Positions 13,069 to 16,458 of a stretch of 16,458 bases of DNA are shown in pieces. The translations under genes were made by a program, and so were the position numbers. Source of the stretch: Ottowia sp. (GTDB lineage Bacteria; Pseudomonadota; Gammaproteobacteria; Burkholderiales; Burkholderiaceae_C); the NCBI GenBank assembly GCA_023228705.1, contig JALOAS010000073.1:1-16458 (forward strand). The letters are read 5' to 3'. How positions within the stretch are numbered: position 1 is the first letter of the stretch; each line of letters begins with the position of its first letter. The notes under the pieces were generated by a model. The model saw only the letters and a list, made by a program, of their open reading frames with translations. It was not told where the DNA came from and ran no database searches.

Positions 13069-14463
13069 ATGGCTCAAGGCACACCGGCCACGCGCGCCGA
13101 ACGCGATTCCTTTGGTTTCATTGACGTGCCGGCGGACCGGCTCTGGGGCGCGCAAACACAGCGTTCGCTCCAGAATTTCAAGATCAGCAGCGAGCATCAG
13201 CCGCTCGAAGTCATCCGCGGCCTGGTGCTGGTCAAGCGCGCCGCGGCGCACGTGAATGCCGAGCTGGGCAAGCTGGACCGGGGCAGGGCAGACGCCATCA
13301 TGCGCGCGGCCGACGAAGTCCTTGACGGCCAGCACGCGGGCGAGTTTCCGCTGGTGGTCTGGCAGACCGGCTCGGGCACGCAGACCAACATGAACGTGAA
13401 CGAGGTGCTGGCCAACCGGGCCAGCGAGCTGCTCGGGGGCGAGCGCGGCGAAAAGCGGCTGGTGCACCCCAACGACGACGTCAACAAGAGCCAGTCGAGC
13501 AACGATACGTTCCCGACCGCCATGAACATTGCTGCCGCCGAGGCCATCGTGCACCGCCTGCTGCCCGAGCTGGCGCGGCTGCGCGACGTGCTGGACGCCA
13601 AGGCGCGTGCGTTTGCCGATATCGTCAAGATCGGACGCACGCACTTGCAGGACGCCACGCCGGTGACGCTGGGTCAGGAGATATCGGGCTGGGTGGCACA
13701 GCTCGTGCACGCGGAAAGGCATGTCCGGACCAGCCTGGACCACCTGTACGAGCTCGCCCTGGGTGGCACCGCCGTGGGCACCGGCCTGAACACGCCTGAG
13801 GGCTACGCCGCGGCAACAGCGGCCGAGCTGGCGCGCCTGACGGACCTGCCGCTGGTCACTGCGCCCAACAAGTTCGAGGCGCTGGCTGGCAGCGATGCGC
13901 TGGTGCAGGCGCACGGGACGCTCAAGGGCCTTGCAGCCAGCCTCATGAAGATTGCCAACGACGTGCGCTGGCTGGCCAGCGGGCCGCGCTGCGGGCTGGG
14001 CGAGATCAGCATCCCGGAAAACGAACCGGGGTCGTCGATCATGCCGGGCAAGGTCAACCCGACCCAGAGCGAGGCGCTGACCATGCTGTGCGCACAGGTG
14101 CTGGGCAACGATGTCGCGATCAACGTGGGCGGCGCCTCAGGCAATTTCGAGCTCAATGTGTTCCGGCCCATGATGGCGTACAACTTCATGCAGAGCGTGC
14201 GCCTGCTGGCCGACGGCATGGCCAGCTTCAACGACCACTGCGCTGTCGGCATAGAGCCGAACCGCGAGCGCATTGATGCGCTCATGCGCGGTTCGCTCAT
14301 GCTGGTGACGGCGCTCAATACGCACATAGGCTACGACAAGGCAGCCCAGATTGCCAAGCACGCGCATGAAAACGGCCTGACGCTGCGCGAATCGGCCGTT
14401 GCCAGTGGCTTCCTGACGGCCGAGCAGTTTGACGCCTGGGTGCGGCCCGAGGACATGGTCTGA
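13069..14463 (+). CDS. fumC: Class II fumarate hydratase FumC
   Basis: The 464-residue iron-independent fumarase interconverts fumarate and malate in the TCA cycle as a cytosolic homotetramer. It shows DRLWGAQTQRSLQNF (23-37), the substrate loop WQTGSGTQTNMN (98-109), SSNDTFPTAMN (143-153), catalytic His192 in GRTHLQDATP and the superfamily signature GSSIMPGKVNP (321-331) with the catalytic Ser323. Length matches E. coli FumC (467). Starts at 13057 (ATG) and 13051 (TTG) are in frame. I prefer 13069 because a GAGG lies 12 bases upstream and the protein then begins four residues before the usual R-x-E-x-DSFG region. Oxidant-stable FumC fits an aerobic lifestyle. A 167-bp GC-rich gap with inverted repeats separates it from the upstream small ORF. 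Confidence 0.95.
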   Translation: MAQGTPATRAERDSFGFIDVPADRLWGAQTQRSLQNFKISSEHQPLEVIRGLVLVKRAAAHVNAELGKLDRGRADAIMRAADEVLDGQHAGEFPLVVWQTGSGTQTNMNVNEVLANRASELLGGERGEKRLVHPNDDVNKSQSSNDTFPTAMNIAAAEAIVHRLLPELARLRDVLDAKARAFADIVKIGRTHLQDATPVTLGQEISGWVAQLVHAERHVRTSLDHLYELALGGTAVGTGLNTPEGYAAATAAELARLTDLPLVTAPNKFEALAGSDALVQAHGTLKGLAASLMKIANDVRWLASGPRCGLGEISIPENEPGSSIMPGKVNPTQSEALTMLCAQVLGNDVAINVGGASGNFELNVFRPMMAYNFMQSVRLLADGMASFNDHCAVGIEPNRERIDALMRGSLMLVTALNTHIGYDKAAQIAKHAHENGLTLRESAVASGFLTAEQFDAWVRPEDMV

Positions 14464-14483
14464 CCCCTTTTGCCGCAATCCGC

Positions 14484-14519
14484 CCACAAGAAAGCCCGCC
14501 ATGGCGGGCTTTCTTGTGG
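14484..14519. terminator. Bidirectional terminator between fumC and cytochrome c gene (perfect 36-bp palindrome)
   Basis: Bases 14484-14519 are an exact inverted repeat with 18-bp arms around a CATG centre. The core is AAGAAAGCCCGCC paired with GGCGGGCTTTCTT. The CTTTCTT end supplies a T-rich tract on both strands. It lies 20 bp after the fumC stop and 13 bp after the stop of the converging cytochrome gene, so it can end both transcripts. Confidence 0.85.
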
Positions 14520-14532
14520 CAAGCGCCTGGGC

Positions 14533-14856
14533 TTACTTCAGGCTCATGACCCATTCGGCCAGTTCCTTGGCTTCTTCCTCGGTCACGTTGTTTGGCGGCA
14601 TGGGGACGGCACCCCAGACACCACTGCTGCCGTTCTTGATGCGATCGGCCAGCATGTCCACGGCGCCCGGATCGTCGGCAAACTTGGCGGCCACGTCCTT
14701 GTATGCCGGGCCCACCACCTTCTTGTCAACGGTGTGGCATGCCAGGCAGTTCTTGGCCTTGGCCAATGCTTCACCGTCCTGCGCCATGGCCGGAGCGGTA
14801 CCGAACAGGGTGGCCAGCGCCAACGCGGCACCCGCTGTCAAAATACTCGCTTTCAT
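14533..14856 (-). CDS. Small periplasmic class I cytochrome c (c551/c552-like)
   Basis: This 107-residue protein has a Sec signal peptide (MKAS start, hydrophobic core, cleavage near AMA/QDGE at residue 25/26), giving an 82-residue mature monoheme cytochrome. Heme attachment is CLACH (C37, C40, H41) and the axial Met is M86 in PMPPN. The KKVVGPAYKDVAAKF and C-terminal AKELAEWVMSLK helices match c551/c552 proteins that shuttle electrons to terminal oxidases or nitrite reductase. AAGGAG lies seven bases before the ATG. It converges with fumC through a shared palindromic terminator and diverges from the Trp-rich gene. A role as electron donor to a cytochrome oxidase is likely but not shown. Confidence 0.94.
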   Translation of the reverse strand: MKASILTAGAALALATLFGTAPAMAQDGEALAKAKNCLACHTVDKKVVGPAYKDVAAKFADDPGAVDMLADRIKNGSSGVWGAVPMPPNNVTEEEAKELAEWVMSLK

Positions 14857-15196
14857 GTTTGCTCCTTTATCTGCTTGGATGGGAATGGGCTCATTGGGTT
14901 CGATATTGTAGTCTTATCGATGCCGGCCGTTTGCCTTGTCCGGCATTTGGCACAGGACGAGCGCGCTATGACTCCAGCGTGGCGCACGCAGGTAAAGGGA
15001 GCGCGCAGCCGTTGTAAAGAAATGACAAGCTTCCGCTGCGCCGGGTTGCTGGCGCCAGGCCGAAGTGGCGCACCAGCTTTTTCGGCGCAGCAACAGGCCG
15101 CAGCCACAGCGCGCAGCTGGGCCTCTGGCGGTTGGGCCGGCGTCAAACAAAATGAAACATTACACTTGGGGCGTCGCAGCACGCGAAGGATTCATC
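14857..15196. other. Divergent intergenic region between cytochrome c and Trp-rich protein genes
   Basis: This 340-bp stretch has no supported gene. On the minus side a TACAAT (14905-14910) is placed about 50 bp before the cytochrome start, with an inverted repeat TGCCGG (14921-14926)/CCGGCA (14940-14945) just upstream of it. In the middle, TTGTAAAGAAATGACAA (15012-15028) stands out as A/T-rich with TTGT/ACAA ends. A second A-rich tract lies at about 15143-15165 near the Trp-rich gene. No consensus -35/-10 pair could be defined for that gene. Confidence 0.4.
14905..14910 (-). promoter_or_regulatory. Candidate -10 box for the cytochrome c gene
   Basis: TACAAT (five of six to consensus) lies on the minus strand about 50 bp upstream of the cytochrome c ATG, implying a leader of about 40 nt. 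No TTGACA-like -35 is found at 16-18 bp, so an activator or a different promoter is possible. Confidence 0.3.
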
Positions 15197-15457
15197 ATGT
15201 ATTTGCTGGGCTTGGGACTGGTGCTTCTCGTACTCAAATGGCAGGCCGTGGGCCCTGTGGCCAATTTGTCCTGGTGGTGGGTCGCGGTGCCCTTTGTCGC
15301 TGCGGTGTTCTGGTGGCAGTGGGCCGACTGGTCTGGCTACACCAAGAAAAAGGCGATGCAGCGCGACGAGCAGCGGCGCAGGAAGCGGGCCGGGCGGCAC
15401 TACGAGGCCCTGGGGAAAACGCCGCCGCGCGACCTGCCGTCCAACCGCCGGCGCTGA
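15197..15457 (+). CDS. Small Trp-rich membrane protein (TIGR04438-like)
   Basis: This 86-residue protein of unknown function matches my recollection of the small Trp-rich family of Burkholderiales (TIGR04438). A first hydrophobic helix (about 2-22) is followed by SWWWVAVPFVAAVFWWQWADWSG (split as 25-34 and 35-47), holding seven of the eight Trp residues. The WWW and WADWSG segments are the family core. The tail (49-86) is strongly basic (KKKAMQRDEQRRRKR) and should be cytoplasmic. The ATG at 15197 has GAAGGA seven bases upstream. The frame is open to 15065, but that extension is not family-like. It converges on ilvD with a 53-bp gap that has only a short GCTGC/GCAGC stem (15463-15476). Confidence 0.85.
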   Translation: MYLLGLGLVLLVLKWQAVGPVANLSWWWVAVPFVAAVFWWQWADWSGYTKKKAMQRDEQRRRKRAGRHYEALGKTPPRDLPSNRRR

Positions 15458-15510
15458 GCGCGGCTGCGGCAGCAGCTGGCGGACCTGCGGTTCCGTGGTG
15501 CGCGCGCGGT

Positions 15511-16458
15511 TCACCGATCCAGCACGGCGCCGGTGCTGGCGCTGGATGCGTTGCGCGCGAACTTGGCCAGCACACCGCGGGGATAACGCGGTGCCGGCGC
15601 CTGCCAGCGGCTGCGACGCTGCGCCAGCACCTCGTCAGACACGTTGACCTGCAGCACCAGCTTGTGCGCGTCCATGGTGATCGAGTCGCCTTCTTCAACC
15701 AGGGCGATGTTGCCCCCCGCAGCGGCCTCCGGCGCGACGTGGCCGACCACCATGCCCCAGGTGCCGCCTGAGAAACGGCCGTCGGTGACCAGGCCCACGC
15801 TTTCACCCAGGCCCTCGCCCACCAGCGCGCTGGTGGGCGCCAGCATTTCAGGCATTCCGGGCCCGCCCTTGGGGCCCAGGTAGCGCAGAACCATGACGTC
15901 GCCCGCCTTGATCCTGCCCTCCAGGATGGCCTTGAGCGCTGACTGCTCGTCGTCGAACACGCGCGCCGGGCCGGTGATGACCGGGTTTTTCAGGCCGGTG
16001 ATCTTGGCCACGCAGCCCTCGGGGCTGAGGTTGCCCCTGAGGATGGCCAGGTGGCCCTGCGCGTACATGGGGTTGCCGATGGGGCGGATCACGTCCTGGT
16101 CTGCGCGCGGCTCGTCCGGTACGTCGGCCAGCGTCTCCGCGATGGTCTGGCCGGTGATGGTCATGCAATCGCCGTGCAGCAGGCCGGCATTGAGCAGGAT
16201 CTTCATGACCTGCGGGATGCCACCGGCGGCGTGCAGGTCGACGGCCAGGTACCTGCCGCTGGGCTTGAGGTCGCAAAGAACCGGCACCTTCTTGCGCATG
16301 CGCTCGAAGTCGTCAATGTTCCATTCCACTCCGGCAGCATGCGCGATGGCCAGGAAGTGCAGCACGGCGTTGGTCGAGCCGCCCACGGCCATGATGACCG
16401 CCACCGCGTTTTCTATGGCCTCCTTGGTGACGATGTCACGCGGCTTGAGGTCGCGCTT
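15511..16458 (-). CDS. ilvD: Dihydroxy-acid dehydratase IlvD, C-terminal part (5' end outside window)
   Basis: The last 315 codons of IlvD are present, and the frame is open to the window edge. The enzyme dehydrates dihydroxy acids to 2-keto acids, the penultimate step of valine and isoleucine synthesis (and thereby leucine and pantothenate), using an iron-sulfur cluster and Mg. Seen motifs are RDIVTKEAIENAVAVIMA, GGSTNAVLH, the DLKPSGRY stretch, GNPMYAQGHLAILRGNLSPEG and the C-terminal GRFSGGTWGMVVGHVAPEAAAGG, which includes the conserved active-site Ser region. DLKPSGRY is preceded by VLC where VLA is more usual. The cluster-binding Cys residues lie in the missing N-terminal half, so the cluster type cannot be judged. 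The internal GTG at 16404 is not a start because family sequence continues upstream. Confidence 0.95.
   Translation of the reverse strand, partial: KRDLKPRDIVTKEAIENAVAVIMAVGGSTNAVLHFLAIAHAAGVEWNIDDFERMRKKVPVLCDLKPSGRYLAVDLHAAGGIPQVMKILLNAGLLHGDCMTITGQTIAETLADVPDEPRADQDVIRPIGNPMYAQGHLAILRGNLSPEGCVAKITGLKNPVITGPARVFDDEQSALKAILEGRIKAGDVMVLRYLGPKGGPGMPEMLAPTSALVGEGLGESVGLVTDGRFSGGTWGMVVGHVAPEAAAGGNIALVEEGDSITMDAHKLVLQVNVSDEVLAQRRSRWQAPAPRYPRGVLAKFARNASSASTGAVLDR

Noticed and set aside
1..16458. CRISPR array, prophage, insertion sequence, toxin-antitoxin or defence genes
   Set aside because: No regular direct repeats with spacers, integrase, transposase or known defence motifs were seen on either strand.

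Overview
The window is GC-rich, densely coded chromosomal DNA from an aerobic betaproteobacterium, most likely of the order Burkholderiales. Four things point there: a heme A synthase, heme O synthase and SCO copper-chaperone block; a proteobacterial UbiG; an 86-residue Trp-rich membrane protein of the kind I know from Burkholderiales; and strong G/C preference at third codon positions. Genus cannot be fixed from the sequence alone. The content is mostly housekeeping respiration, carbon and amino-acid metabolism. I see no phage, transposase, CRISPR array or defence island.

Layout. 1-2137 (+): 3' end of ctaA (COX15), ctaB (heme O synthase) and a SCO1/SenC protein, a cytochrome c oxidase assembly block whose structural genes probably lie to the left. 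2262-2338: a palindromic dispersed repeat between converging genes. 2346-6771 (-): a complete four-gene ABC importer of the MalFGK/Ugp type in the order substrate-binding protein, ATPase, permease, permease. The last three genes overlap at their ends, and a hairpin-bearing 202-nt gap separates the first two. 6999-7727 (+): ubiG, divergent from the importer. 7822-9051 (-): an MFS transporter converging on ubiG. 9171-9250: a second copy of the palindromic repeat. 9317-9464 (-): tRNA-His(GUG) with its own -10 box and an intrinsic terminator. 9518-10216 (-): a Bax inhibitor-1/YccA-type membrane protein.

10601-12901 (+): an AMP-forming acetyl-CoA synthetase followed by an uncharacterised 70-residue ORF. 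13069-14463 (+): class II fumarase fumC, ending in a perfect 36-bp palindromic terminator shared with the converging 14533-14856 (-) small periplasmic cytochrome c. 15197-15457 (+): the small Trp-rich membrane protein. 15511-16458 (-): the C-terminal half of ilvD, running off the window.

How it fits together. CtaA, CtaB, SCO and the class I cytochrome c all serve terminal oxidase assembly or electron delivery. UbiG supplies ubiquinone, and Acs and FumC feed and run the TCA cycle. The importer and the MFS protein have no linked catabolic genes, so their substrates are open. The best candidates for something under-described are the two copies of a roughly 77-80-bp palindromic repeat, the 70-residue ORF behind acs, the variant active-site motif of the acetyl-CoA synthetase, a regulator-less importer with an operator-like palindrome, and a marked preference for ATA-GAC at Ile-Asp pairs. 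None of these amounts to a clear new system.
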